Positions 36,841 to 49,481 of a stretch of 64,000 nt of DNA are shown piece by piece. The stretch comes from Salinicola lusitanus (GTDB taxonomy: Bacteria; Pseudomonadota; Gammaproteobacteria; Pseudomonadales; Halomonadaceae). A program made the translations under genes and the position numbers. Position 1 is the stretch's first letter; every line of letters starts with the position of its first letter. The stretch spans positions 1 to 64,000 of the forward strand of contig NZ_PZJM01000004.1 of the NCBI RefSeq assembly GCF_003206045.1, written 5' to 3'. The notes beneath the pieces are model-generated. The model had not been told where the DNA came from, searched no databases, and saw only the letters and a program-made list of their open reading frames with translations.

Positions 36841-39800
36841 ATGTTCACGTTATCCATCATCGATGCCCAGACCGGAGCTATCGTCGAGTCGTTGGGGCAG
36901 GGTGCGGCCGTGACTCGCGCTCTCCTTGGCGAGGACCACTGGCTCGAGGCGACGCCCATCGGCAGCAGCAGCTTCGATGCCAGCGACGTCGCGGCCGTCT
37001 CGCTGACGATAACCGACTCCACGGGCACTCCACTGGAATTGATGGCCACCGAGAGCCCCTACCGGTTCCTCCTGCCCTCGGACCTGGAGCGGGGGCTGAC
37101 CAATCTGATGCTGGATGCCCAGGACATCGACGGTCAGTTGCTGGCCGGTAGCGAGCAGTCGACGGATATCGAGATCGTCAACGAGCAGGGGTGGTCGGGC
37201 AACGTCTTTACCTTGCAGGGTGAGTCGCTGATACCCGACGATGGCACTTCGGTCGCCGATACCGTGATTCGTGACCCAGCCAACCCCGAAACCACGGCCG
37301 CCGCCGGGTCCGATGGATTATGGAACGGGTCGAGCGGCCCGGGCTATCTCGACATGGGGGGACAGATAGGGGATGCCGCCCAGTTCGAGGTGCAGGTCGA
37401 GACGGCCGGCACCTACGAGCTGGATGTCCGGTATGCCGGCAGCAGTGCCAGCGGCGCCTCGCGTCCGATGTCGGTGCTCGTCGATGGCGTCGCGCAGGGG
37501 AACTTGACGTTTCCCTCCACCGGCTCGGGCGTCGCGGGGTGGGAAAACTGGCAGCACGCCACGCTGACCCTGAGTCTGGAGAGCGGGGCCAATGTCATCC
37601 GCCTGCAGAACCTGGTGGGGGGTGGGCCCAATATCGATAGCCTGACGCTCACGGCGATAGCCGGGGACGATGCACCGGCGTCACTGATCATCCAGGCTGA
37701 AGATACGGAACGGGTTTCCATCGTCGACAGTGGCTCCACCAGCAGCAGCTCCCTGACACGAGTGGTGGATAGCGAGCACCCCGATGCGCTCGGCAATGTG
37801 GGAGCGGGGGCCTTGGGTGGGGGCTATGTCGATTTCGGCACCGACGCCGGGGACGCGGTCACCTTTCATGTCGAGCCGGATGAGGTCGGCGTCTATAACG
37901 CCACCATTCGTTACGTCAACGGCGGCACGGGGGATCGGCCGCTGCTGGTATCGATCAATGGTGCGGAGCCGACCCTGGTGTCGTTTCCGCCGACCGGTTC
38001 CTGGTCCAACTGGAGCGAGGTCAGCGTATCGGTACCTCTCTCGCAGTCAGAGAACACGCTGACCTTGACGCTGCCGTCGGTGGCGCAGGGTGGCGTGGCC
38101 AATGGCCCCAATATCGATCAGGTCAGCTTCGACTATGTCGAAGCGCTCCCGGCGGATCCCACACTGGTGTTCTCGATCGAAGGTGAGGCATTGACGATCG
38201 ACGACGGTTCATCGGCCGCCGATACCGTGGTACGCGATGCCGGCAACCCCGAGCCGACTGGTGGCGGAGCCGACCGGCTCTGGGGGGATTTTACCGGAAC
38301 CGGTTATCTGGACATGGGCGGCCAGGCCGGCGATGCAGGATCTTTCACAGTCAATGTCGCCAGCGCGGGGTCCTACCTGCTGACGATTCGCTACGCGGCA
38401 AGCGGTGCGAACGACAGGCCGATGGCGCTATCGGTCGATGGCGATTTGCAGGGCACCATTGCTTTTCCGTCAACGGGACTCAGTAGCGCGGGCTGGGAGA
38501 ACTGGACGGAGACCACGGTCCAGATCGAGCTCGGTGCGGGCGACAATCTGGTTCGACTCGCCAACATCGGCAATCTTGGGCCCAACATCGACAACCTGTC
38601 GATTCATACGCTGCCCGACAGCGGGGGCGATCCGGGTCCGGAGCCGGGAGACCGGTTCGAGGTCAAGATCAACTTCCAGCCCATCGGGGCGGCAACACCG
38701 GATGGCTACATCGCCGATACCGGGCAGGCCTTCGGGCAGCAGGCCTTGCAGGTCAACGGACAGACGTTTCAGTACGGTTGGGTAACCGCGGCATCGATCG
38801 CCGACGGGACCGCCAACGGCACGACGCCGATGGCGATCGCCGGGCAGGATGCCGATGCCCTCGGCAATCGCGCCGGCACGCTGCCCGGGGTCGACCCGCT
38901 GCAGGCGACCTATGCCGGCTTCGACAAACCCGGATACAGCCAGGCCGCCGGCTGGGAGATCGAACTGGAAGACGGTTACTACGAGGTCACGATCTCCATC
39001 GGCGACAGTGGTGGCGCCTACGACAGCGTCAACCTCATCAACGCCGAGGGCGAAGCGTTCAACACGCCCTTCGCCTCGATGCGACCGGACGGTTTCCCGG
39101 CGGACGGAGATCCGACCAACGACAGCGACGGTTATCGCTCCAGCCTGGTCACGCGGATCGTTCAGGTGACCGATGGCCGTCTGACCCTGGATTCGATCGG
39201 CGTCGGCAGCGACAACACCGAGATCCAGTACATCGAGATTCAGTCCCTGCCGGATCTGACGCCCGGCGACGATCGTGAAGCCCCGGCGGACTATGCCTTC
39301 TTCACCGATCCCAGAGCGGTGGCTGGAGTCGGGCAGCAGCAGGTGGAGGTTCATCTCCAGGCCGACGACGGCACCCTGCCGGTCGGTATCGACCCCACCT
39401 CCGACTTCTTCATCGGTATCTCGGTCGTGGAAGGGCGCGGCGGTGCACTGCTGGAGAGTCTCAATGACGGTTCGGTGAAGCTCTTCAACACCGTGACCGG
39501 TGAGGCGGTGGCCTTCAACATCAACACGACTGGCGGCTTCGACTCGCTGACCATCTCGCCGGTGGAGGCGCTGGACGAGTACACCAGCTACACGCTGGTG
39601 ATCGACGGCTTCCAGGATCGCGGCGACAACGAGGATCCCAGCGCCCCGACAAGGGAGTTCCAGAAGTTCACCACGACCTTCGTCACCGGCGCCGAACCTG
39701 TCGTCCAGGACAGCGAAGTGGGCTTCGATACGAACGTCGAACTGAACGGTGCCGAAGACGGCGCCTATCTGTTCAGCTCCATTACCATGTCTCCCGACTA

Positions 39801-42800
39801 CACCAAGATCTACGTCTCGACGCTGGGCGGCGAGGTCAAGCGATTCGACGTCGACCCCATCACCGGCGGGCTCTCCAACGAACAGACCCTGGCGCTGGAC
39901 TATTTCCAGACCGACGCCGGCGCCCGCGGCATCGTCGGCCTGAGCTTCGATCCCACCGATCCCAACGTGCTGTGGGTGACCGACAACTATCCCATCCCGC
40001 TGACCGGGCGCGACAACGGCGTGCCGGACTTCAGCGGGCGAGTCAGCAAGATCACCATCGACGACACCGACGCGACGTTCTCCGGTTCGGCGGAAACCTA
40101 TATCACCGGACTGCCGCGCTCCAACGGGGATCATGTCACCAACAGCTTGGTGTTCCACGCCAATCCGGCGTTCGATGCCGTGACCAACCCCGACGTGCCG
40201 CCTTATCTGATGTATGTCTCGCAAGGGGCCAATACCGCCATGGGAGGCGATGACAGCGCTTGGGGAAATCGTCCGGAGCGGCTGCTGAACGCGGGCATAC
40301 TCGAGATCGATCCCTATCGTGATGCACCGGCGGGGGGCTTCGACGTGTCGACCGAGCCGCTGCCGACGGACGGCTCCAACACCCGCTACGAGGACGACGA
40401 CGGCGACCTCAAGAACGGCCCCATCGATATGGGGGGCGGCCAGTTCCTGGTCTTTGCCGAGAACGGTACCGCGACGATGCAGGACGCCAACGGCAACGTA
40501 CTGATCGACTATTACGATCCGTTCGCCTCGGACGCCGTGCTCAAGATCTATGCGACCGGCATCCGCAATGCCTACGATCTGGTCTGGCACTCGAACGGCA
40601 ACCTGTATGCGCCGACCAACGGCTCCGCCGCCGGTGGCACCACGCCGGACGATCCCTCGACCGCCTACAACGAGGGGCTGATCAACGTCGGTATCGAGGA
40701 TGACTGGCTGTTCCGCGTGGAGCAGGGCGGATACTACGGGCACCCCAACCCGCTGCACGATGAGTACATCCTCAACGGCGGTAACCCGACCACTGGCACC
40801 GATCCCAACGAGACGGACGAGTACGTCGTCGGCACCAACCCCGACAGCAACTACCGACTCGACGACGCCTACTCCTTGGGTACCAATCGCTCGCCCAACG
40901 GGGCGATCGAGTACACCAGCAACGTGTTCGGCGCAACGCTCGATGGCAGTCTGCTCTTCGTCGAGTACTCCGGGGGCGACGACATTCGATGGATCTCGCT
41001 GGACGAGAACGGCAACGTGTCGAGCGACAACGTGCTACGGGACGTGAACGGCAATGTCATCAAGTATGTCGATCCGCTGGATATCATCGAGAACCCGCTG
41101 ACCGGCCAGCTCTACCTCATGACCCTCAATCGCAGCACGGGTGAGAGCCAGGTCGTACGCCTGGATCCAGTGCCTGGCGATATCATTGATCCCGGTGAAG
41201 GAGATGTCGAATTGACTACTATTGCCACCATCCAGGCCGAGGACGACTCCCTGGCCGTCATCGCCTCCGGCGCCGGTGCCCAGATCGTGATTCGTGATGG
41301 AGACACGCCGGAACCCACTCCCACCAACCCACCCTACGGCATCCGACCGGGCGCCTTCGGGATGGACGGCAACACCGACTATAGCGACGGCACCGTGGGC
41401 GGCTACGCCGATTTCGGTTCGACCACGGCCGATTTCATCACCTTCAACGTCGATGTGAGCGCCGCCGACGCTGGCGATGCGGTGCTCAGGGTGCGCTACG
41501 CCAACGGCGGAACGGGAAACCGGCCACTGGAAGTCTTCGTCAATGACGAGAGCGTGGGGATCTTCGCCTTCGCACCGCCGGTCGGCGTCAGCGGCAACGC
41601 GGCCTGGAATACCTGGCAGACGCTGGACATTCCGGCCGAACTGCTGGCTGGCGCCAACTCGGTCCGCTTGCAGGCGATCACCAACACCGGCCCCAACATC
41701 GATCAGCTGGAAGTCCTGATCGAGGACACGACCCCCGGGTATGCGGTCTACGAGGCCGAGACGGCAGTGCTGCAGGGCGGCGCCATCGTCGTGCCCGAGA
41801 CCCAGACGGACCGCGATGCATCCGGCTCCGGTTTCGTGGACTTCGTCGGCAGCGGTAACCAGAGCATCACCTGGAACGTGGATGTCGACCAGAGCGGTAT
41901 CTACGAGGTGGCTTTCCGATACTCGCTGACCACGGGTAAAGCCGACCGTCCCTTGGGATTGACGGTCAATGGCGTCAACTATCCGACCGTCAACTTCCCC
42001 GCGGAGAGCCAGACGGTGAGCGACTGGGTCTATCAGACCGTCGAGATGAGCCTGACGAAAGGCAGCAACGCGATCACGGTGATCGCCCCCAACGGCGTCG
42101 GGCCCGACATCGATTCTCTGGAGGTGCCCGACGCGCCGCTGGCCAATGCCGGCGCTGGCGAGATCAGTGTGGTCAGCACCGACCCCGCCTTCTTCAGCGA
42201 CCGCATCGCCTTCAACTATCTCGAGGATAACGATGCCACCAGTTCTTCCCCGGTACCCCGCGAGTACAAGGACAGTGGCTCGGTCATCATCACCAATAAC
42301 GGTACCGGCGAGCTGTCGATCGGCAGCGTGACGCTGAGTGGTCCCTTCATGCTGGCGGACGCGGATGCGCTGGACGATCTCCGACTGGCACCGGGACAAT
42401 CCGTCGAAGTGGGCGTGCTCTTCAATCGCGCCGCCTACACGCCACCGGCCAGCAATGCTGCCGATGGCGTGTTCGAAGGCGTGATGACCATTGCCTCGGA
42501 CGACGTCGACCAGCCGGTGACCGAGATACAGCTGGCCGGTTTCTGGGCCGCACGGGACGAAGGTGGCTGGGAGCCCAACCTCAACGAGATCTGGAGAGTG
42601 TTCGGTTTCGGCAATCACATCGATGGACTCTCGACGCTGGATGGCGGCGGTCAATCGGTATTGCAGAACTTCGATCTCTACCAGGCCGTCAACGACCAGG
42701 AAGTGCTCTCTCGCTACTGGCAGATCGCCGACGGTGTCGAGTCGGCAACCGTCACCCAACTGGCGGCATTGCACGGGTACAGCGGGGCGCTGCTGGCGCT

Positions 42801-44310
42801 GCACGCGCCTGGCGACAAGTCGGCCCGGACCGCGCTGAGCAATCACGACAGCCTCTACAGCCAGTCGTTCCTGCCGCAAGTTGCCAATGGCGACTACGCG
42901 ACGGCGACTTTCAATCGGGGCCGGATCCCCGATGGCTGGGCCGGCGACGATATCTTCGGTATCTCGGTCGCCAACCTCTCGACCGATCCGTCGCTCAATC
43001 CATCCGGTGGCGGCACGCCGCCGGCGGAGGATGCCGGCATCGAGCGTGGCTACACCGTACGCGTGTTCCAGGCCTACGACACCGCCGGTAACGCCATCGC
43101 CAACACCTATTTCGTGGCCATGGATTACACCGGGATCAACTATGACTATAACGACAACGTCTTCCTGATCGAGGGCATTCAGCCGGCAACCCGAACCCCC
43201 TTCAACGAGACCGGTACCCCATGGGCCGTCGATCAGGACGGGCTCACGCTGGATGCGGCGCTGTTCGACGAGGGTGCGCCTCATCTGACCTACGAAGATT
43301 CCAGCGAGGTCCAGATGGGGACCAATTTCCGCGAAGGCGGGGTGGACATTCGCGGCAATGGCGATGCCATCGGCTGGATCGAGAATGGGGAGTGGGTCGA
43401 ATACACGCTGGAAGTGGACCAGGCCGGCGTCTACGACCTCTCTTTCCTCTCGGCACTGGGGGCCCAGACCGGCGCGGCGCGATCGATCACGGCCACCTTC
43501 GACAACGGCGCCGGCGTCTACGAGGTCGCTACCATCGGTGTCGACTTCACGGGGGGCTGGAACACCTTCGTCCCGACCGACAGCCAGCAGGTGGCGCTGG
43601 AAGCCGGTACCCAGACGCTGCGACTGACGTTCAACGGTGGCTCACAGAACCTGGAGTCGTTCAGCCTCGCGCCCGCCGCCCAGTCTGCCTTCAACGCGTC
43701 GGGAACGCCGTGGGCCGTCGAGGATGGGCTGACCTTGAACGCCGGGCTCTACGATGATGGCGGCGCCGAGGTTGCCTACCACGACAGCAGCGAGGAGCAG
43801 TTGGGTGTCAACGCCAGGAACGAGGGCGTCGACCTGCGCGACAACGGCAATTCGATCGGCTGGATCGCCGACGGCGAGTGGGTGGAGTACACCATCGACG
43901 TCGCCGCTGCGGGGACTTATCAGCTCTCGTTCGCGGCTGCCACGATGTCCAACGGCCGCACCGTCACGGCCAGCGTCGAGCAGGACGGCGCCACCTATAC
44001 CAGTGCCGCCCCCCATGCCGTGACCAATACCGGAGGATGGAGCAACTATCAGGCCAACAACGGCATCGAACTGGATCTGGCGGCCGGCGAGCAGACGCTC
44101 CGGCTGACGTTCAACGGAGGCGCGATGAACCTGCAGTCATTCACGCTGACCCCGGAGAACACCTTGGCGACCGCTTCTCCCATGGCAACGAGGATGGCTA
44201 GCGGGGACGATTCTAGCCTGATGCAGACCATGGAGCTCGAAGGGCCTGCCTTCAGCGACGACGTCGCCGTGGCCGGTGTCGACCACCCGGATACGGTGGG
44301 TGTTGCCTGA
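36841..44310 (+). CDS. Giant multidomain secreted protein: CBM modules plus GSDH-like propeller
   Basis: A 2,489-residue acidic protein without an N-terminal Sec signal. Modules in order: an N-terminal beta domain (1-115); three CBM35/CBM6-like beta-sandwiches (about 120-275, 278-430, 435-590); a malectin-like module (600-800, starting FEVKINFQPIG); an Ig-like module (815-945); a glucose/sorbosone-dehydrogenase-like beta-propeller (about 955-1440, with GIVGLSFDP, TGIRNAYDLVWHSNGNLYAP and GGYYGHPNP); two more CBM-like modules (1460-1630, 1633-1762); an Ig-like anchor module (1770-1900); an unassigned domain (1904-2114); and two near-duplicate CBM6 modules (2119-2277, 2281-2437). GPNID/GPDID closes five modules (262, 422, 580, 1617, 1754). 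No RTX nonapeptides are seen. The adjacent type I exporter suggests secretion; polysaccharide binding or matrix function is inferred. Confidence 0.85.
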   Translation: MFTLSIIDAQTGAIVESLGQGAAVTRALLGEDHWLEATPIGSSSFDASDVAAVSLTITDSTGTPLELMATESPYRFLLPSDLERGLTNLMLDAQDIDGQLLAGSEQSTDIEIVNEQGWSGNVFTLQGESLIPDDGTSVADTVIRDPANPETTAAAGSDGLWNGSSGPGYLDMGGQIGDAAQFEVQVETAGTYELDVRYAGSSASGASRPMSVLVDGVAQGNLTFPSTGSGVAGWENWQHATLTLSLESGANVIRLQNLVGGGPNIDSLTLTAIAGDDAPASLIIQAEDTERVSIVDSGSTSSSSLTRVVDSEHPDALGNVGAGALGGGYVDFGTDAGDAVTFHVEPDEVGVYNATIRYVNGGTGDRPLLVSINGAEPTLVSFPPTGSWSNWSEVSVSVPLSQSENTLTLTLPSVAQGGVANGPNIDQVSFDYVEALPADPTLVFSIEGEALTIDDGSSAADTVVRDAGNPEPTGGGADRLWGDFTGTGYLDMGGQAGDAGSFTVNVASAGSYLLTIRYAASGANDRPMALSVDGDLQGTIAFPSTGLSSAGWENWTETTVQIELGAGDNLVRLANIGNLGPNIDNLSIHTLPDSGGDPGPEPGDRFEVKINFQPIGAATPDGYIADTGQAFGQQALQVNGQTFQYGWVTAASIADGTANGTTPMAIAGQDADALGNRAGTLPGVDPLQATYAGFDKPGYSQAAGWEIELEDGYYEVTISIGDSGGAYDSVNLINAEGEAFNTPFASMRPDGFPADGDPTNDSDGYRSSLVTRIVQVTDGRLTLDSIGVGSDNTEIQYIEIQSLPDLTPGDDREAPADYAFFTDPRAVAGVGQQQVEVHLQADDGTLPVGIDPTSDFFIGISVVEGRGGALLESLNDGSVKLFNTVTGEAVAFNINTTGGFDSLTISPVEALDEYTSYTLVIDGFQDRGDNEDPSAPTREFQKFTTTFVTGAEPVVQDSEVGFDTNVELNGAEDGAYLFSSITMSPDYTKIYVSTLGGEVKRFDVDPITGGLSNEQTLALDYFQTDAGARGIVGLSFDPTDPNVLWVTDNYPIPLTGRDNGVPDFSGRVSKITIDDTDATFSGSAETYITGLPRSNGDHVTNSLVFHANPAFDAVTNPDVPPYLMYVSQGANTAMGGDDSAWGNRPERLLNAGILEIDPYRDAPAGGFDVSTEPLPTDGSNTRYEDDDGDLKNGPIDMGGGQFLVFAENGTATMQDANGNVLIDYYDPFASDAVLKIYATGIRNAYDLVWHSNGNLYAPTNGSAAGGTTPDDPSTAYNEGLINVGIEDDWLFRVEQGGYYGHPNPLHDEYILNGGNPTTGTDPNETDEYVVGTNPDSNYRLDDAYSLGTNRSPNGAIEYTSNVFGATLDGSLLFVEYSGGDDIRWISLDENGNVSSDNVLRDVNGNVIKYVDPLDIIENPLTGQLYLMTLNRSTGESQVVRLDPVPGDIIDPGEGDVELTTIATIQAEDDSLAVIASGAGAQIVIRDGDTPEPTPTNPPYGIRPGAFGMDGNTDYSDGTVGGYADFGSTTADFITFNVDVSAADAGDAVLRVRYANGGTGNRPLEVFVNDESVGIFAFAPPVGVSGNAAWNTWQTLDIPAELLAGANSVRLQAITNTGPNIDQLEVLIEDTTPGYAVYEAETAVLQGGAIVVPETQTDRDASGSGFVDFVGSGNQSITWNVDVDQSGIYEVAFRYSLTTGKADRPLGLTVNGVNYPTVNFPAESQTVSDWVYQTVEMSLTKGSNAITVIAPNGVGPDIDSLEVPDAPLANAGAGEISVVSTDPAFFSDRIAFNYLEDNDATSSSPVPREYKDSGSVIITNNGTGELSIGSVTLSGPFMLADADALDDLRLAPGQSVEVGVLFNRAAYTPPASNAADGVFEGVMTIASDDVDQPVTEIQLAGFWAARDEGGWEPNLNEIWRVFGFGNHIDGLSTLDGGGQSVLQNFDLYQAVNDQEVLSRYWQIADGVESATVTQLAALHGYSGALLALHAPGDKSARTALSNHDSLYSQSFLPQVANGDYATATFNRGRIPDGWAGDDIFGISVANLSTDPSLNPSGGGTPPAEDAGIERGYTVRVFQAYDTAGNAIANTYFVAMDYTGINYDYNDNVFLIEGIQPATRTPFNETGTPWAVDQDGLTLDAALFDEGAPHLTYEDSSEVQMGTNFREGGVDIRGNGDAIGWIENGEWVEYTLEVDQAGVYDLSFLSALGAQTGAARSITATFDNGAGVYEVATIGVDFTGGWNTFVPTDSQQVALEAGTQTLRLTFNGGSQNLESFSLAPAAQSAFNASGTPWAVEDGLTLNAGLYDDGGAEVAYHDSSEEQLGVNARNEGVDLRDNGNSIGWIADGEWVEYTIDVAAAGTYQLSFAAATMSNGRTVTASVEQDGATYTSAAPHAVTNTGGWSNYQANNGIELDLAAGEQTLRLTFNGGAMNLQSFTLTPENTLATASPMATRMASGDDSSLMQTMELEGPAFSDDVAVAGVDHPDTVGVA

Positions 44311-44332
44311 CGCGCTCCCCAGGGCACCGACA

Positions 44333-44352
44333 GGCCGGGCACTCGCCCGGCC
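44333..44352. terminator. Bidirectional hairpin terminator
   Basis: A perfect 8-bp stem GGCCGGGC/GCCCGGCC with loop ACTC lies between the convergent giant gene and holA. Only a short TT follows on the plus strand. Confidence 0.65.
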
Positions 44353-44360
44353 TTCAGTGG

Positions 44361-45419
44361 CTAGCCGGACCGATAGGCGTGGGGCATCTCGGCCAGAATG
44401 CCGCGACCGCCGGACAGGGTGAGGGCTAGATCCTGGAGACAGTCCCAGATGGGGAGCGCAATGGCACCCTTGATGGCCAGGTCGATACGCTGTGAGAACA
44501 GCAGCAGTTTGTGCAGGCGTCGTTGCGGCAGCCGTTTGAGTGCCTGCTGATAGCCGGGACGGCGCTTCTCGGGAATCATCGGTCGTTGAGCCTTGCAGGC
44601 GTGCTCCAGGCTCTGGCCCTGATCCAGGTGCTGGAAGATCGACAGCAGAATTCTCAGCTCTCGTGTCAACGCCCATAGTATGACGGGCGCCTCGACCCCT
44701 TCCTGACGCAGGCCGCGGACGATCCGCACGACTCGGTCGCGATCACCCTTCAGGCAGGCGTCGGAAAGCGTGAAGACGTCGTAACGCGCGCTACTCTCCA
44801 CCCCGTTGGCGATGGCGGCGGCATCGAGACGGGCATTGGGAGGCAGCAGCAGTGCCAGTTTCTGCAGCTCCTGGTCGGCGGCGAGCAGGTTGCCTTCGGT
44901 GCGCTCGCCGAGCAGGCGGGCCGCCTCCATGTCCATGCTGAAACCGTAGCGGTTGGCCCGGTCGCGCATCCAGAACCCCAGGCGCTGATGATCCACCGGC
45001 CACACCGGAACGAAAAGCCCCAGCTTGTCGAGCGTCTTGAACCACTTGCTCGACTGCGCCTTGCGATCGAGTCGCTGACTGGAGAGCAGCAGCACGTTGT
45101 CGCTGTCGCCAGCCTGCTCGGCGTAGGCCTCGAGCGCCTTGCCGCCCTCCTGACCGGGGGACTGTCCTCCAAGTCGAAGTTCGATCAGCTTGCTCGAGGC
45201 GAACAGCGAGAGACTGGATGCGGACTCCAGCAACTGCGTCCACTGAAAGCCGGACTCTACGTGCATGACTTCCCGCTCCTCGACGCCTCGCTCGCGGGCG
45301 ACCCGGCGGACGGCATCGCACGCCTCGAGGTGTATCAGCGGTTCGTCTCCGGCGATCACCACCACCGGCGGCAGGCGCTTGTTGAGCGACTCCTCCAGCT
45401 TGTCGGGAAAGACCTTCAT
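44361..45419 (-). CDS. holA: DNA polymerase III subunit delta HolA
   Basis: A 352-residue clamp-loader subunit that opens the beta sliding clamp. It follows HolA throughout: MKVFPDKLEESLNKRLPPVVVIAGDEPLIHLEACDAVR at the start (read in two parts), LRLGGQSPGQEGGKALEAYAE, and the collar domain near the C-terminus. It lies directly after lptE with a four-base overlap, as in most gammaproteobacteria (leuS-lptE-holA). Confidence 0.95.
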   Translation of the reverse strand: MKVFPDKLEESLNKRLPPVVVIAGDEPLIHLEACDAVRRVARERGVEEREVMHVESGFQWTQLLESASSLSLFASSKLIELRLGGQSPGQEGGKALEAYAEQAGDSDNVLLLSSQRLDRKAQSSKWFKTLDKLGLFVPVWPVDHQRLGFWMRDRANRYGFSMDMEAARLLGERTEGNLLAADQELQKLALLLPPNARLDAAAIANGVESSARYDVFTLSDACLKGDRDRVVRIVRGLRQEGVEAPVILWALTRELRILLSIFQHLDQGQSLEHACKAQRPMIPEKRRPGYQQALKRLPQRRLHKLLLFSQRIDLAIKGAIALPIWDCLQDLALTLSGGRGILAEMPHAYRSG

Positions 45420-45904
45420 GGTGTCTCGAGTGCGTCCAGCCGATCGATCAACTGAGTGGCCGCATCGCGTCGCAACCGTTCGATGGCGTCGGTGCGCGCC
45501 TCCTCCCCGGAATAGATATCATCGGTGGAGAGCAGTACCGTCGTCGACACTTCGAGCTGCTGCTGATTGAGCAGATAGGCGCTGTCCGAGACGCGCTGTA
45601 CCGAGAACGGGGCGGTCAGGGTGATCGAGGTCTCCCGGCTGCCGGAATCGGATCGCGTCAGTCGATTCTCGCCGATCCGCTCGTCGCCGAGGTTGAGGCG
45701 CAGGTCGGCATTCTCGACAACCCGCGTGCCAGCGCTCTCGAGCGAGCGGCGAACTTCCTCGCTGAACGGGGAGACGTTAGCGCTGAGGCTCAGCTCCGGG
45801 ATGTCCAGGGCCGGCTGATGCAGTCCTCGGAGCTGGAAGCCGCAGCCGGCCAGTACGGTCAGCGATACGGCCATCAGGCCGGCCAGAGCGGTGCGACGCA
45901 TCAT
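45416..45904 (-). CDS. lptE: LPS assembly lipoprotein LptE
   Basis: A 162-residue outer-membrane lipoprotein that plugs the LptD barrel and helps place lipopolysaccharide on the cell surface. The signal peptide ends in the lipobox LTVLAGC, followed by GFQLRGLHQPALDIPEL, the standard mature LptE start. AGGAG lies six bases before the ATG at 45904; an open frame nine codons further is not preferred. It overlaps holA by four bases, and leuS lies upstream. Confidence 0.93.
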   Translation of the reverse strand: MMRRTALAGLMAVSLTVLAGCGFQLRGLHQPALDIPELSLSANVSPFSEEVRRSLESAGTRVVENADLRLNLGDERIGENRLTRSDSGSRETSITLTAPFSVQRVSDSAYLLNQQQLEVSTTVLLSTDDIYSGEEARTDAIERLRRDAATQLIDRLDALETP

Positions 45905-45925
45905 GAAAAGCTCCTGTTTACATGG

Positions 45926-45947
45926 CGGCACTGCCTTCGCAGTGCCG
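45926..45947 (-). terminator. Hairpin between leuS and lptE
   Basis: A perfect 9-bp stem CGGCACTGC/GCAGTGCCG with a four-base loop (GAAG on the minus strand) lies in the 105-base gap between leuS and lptE. No T-run, so it may be an attenuator or an mRNA-stability element rather than a terminator. Confidence 0.5.
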
Positions 45948-46009
45948 GGTAGGGTCCAGTGCCGCCCCGAGGGGCAGCCGACGCTATCGGGATAGCGGCC
46001 GGCGACACT

Positions 46010-49370
<3,361 letters not shown>

Positions 49371-49481
49371 GGGAAGGGGCATCGCCGCACGGCTGGCGCG
49401 AAACCGGAGGAGCCGGGGAACATTCGGCATCGGCATGAGTCGTAACGGCATTCCACGCTGAAATCGACGAGAGGCCGGATC

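Noticed and set aside
38470-43284. Two open frames of about 750 codons (38470-40758 and 41035-43284, minus strand) opposite the giant gene
   Set aside because: Their composition mirrors the sense gene and no ribosome site or motif was seen; treated as antisense shadows.
36841-44310. RTX toxin or RTX adhesin
   Set aside because: No GGxGxDxUx nonapeptide runs were found anywhere in the protein.
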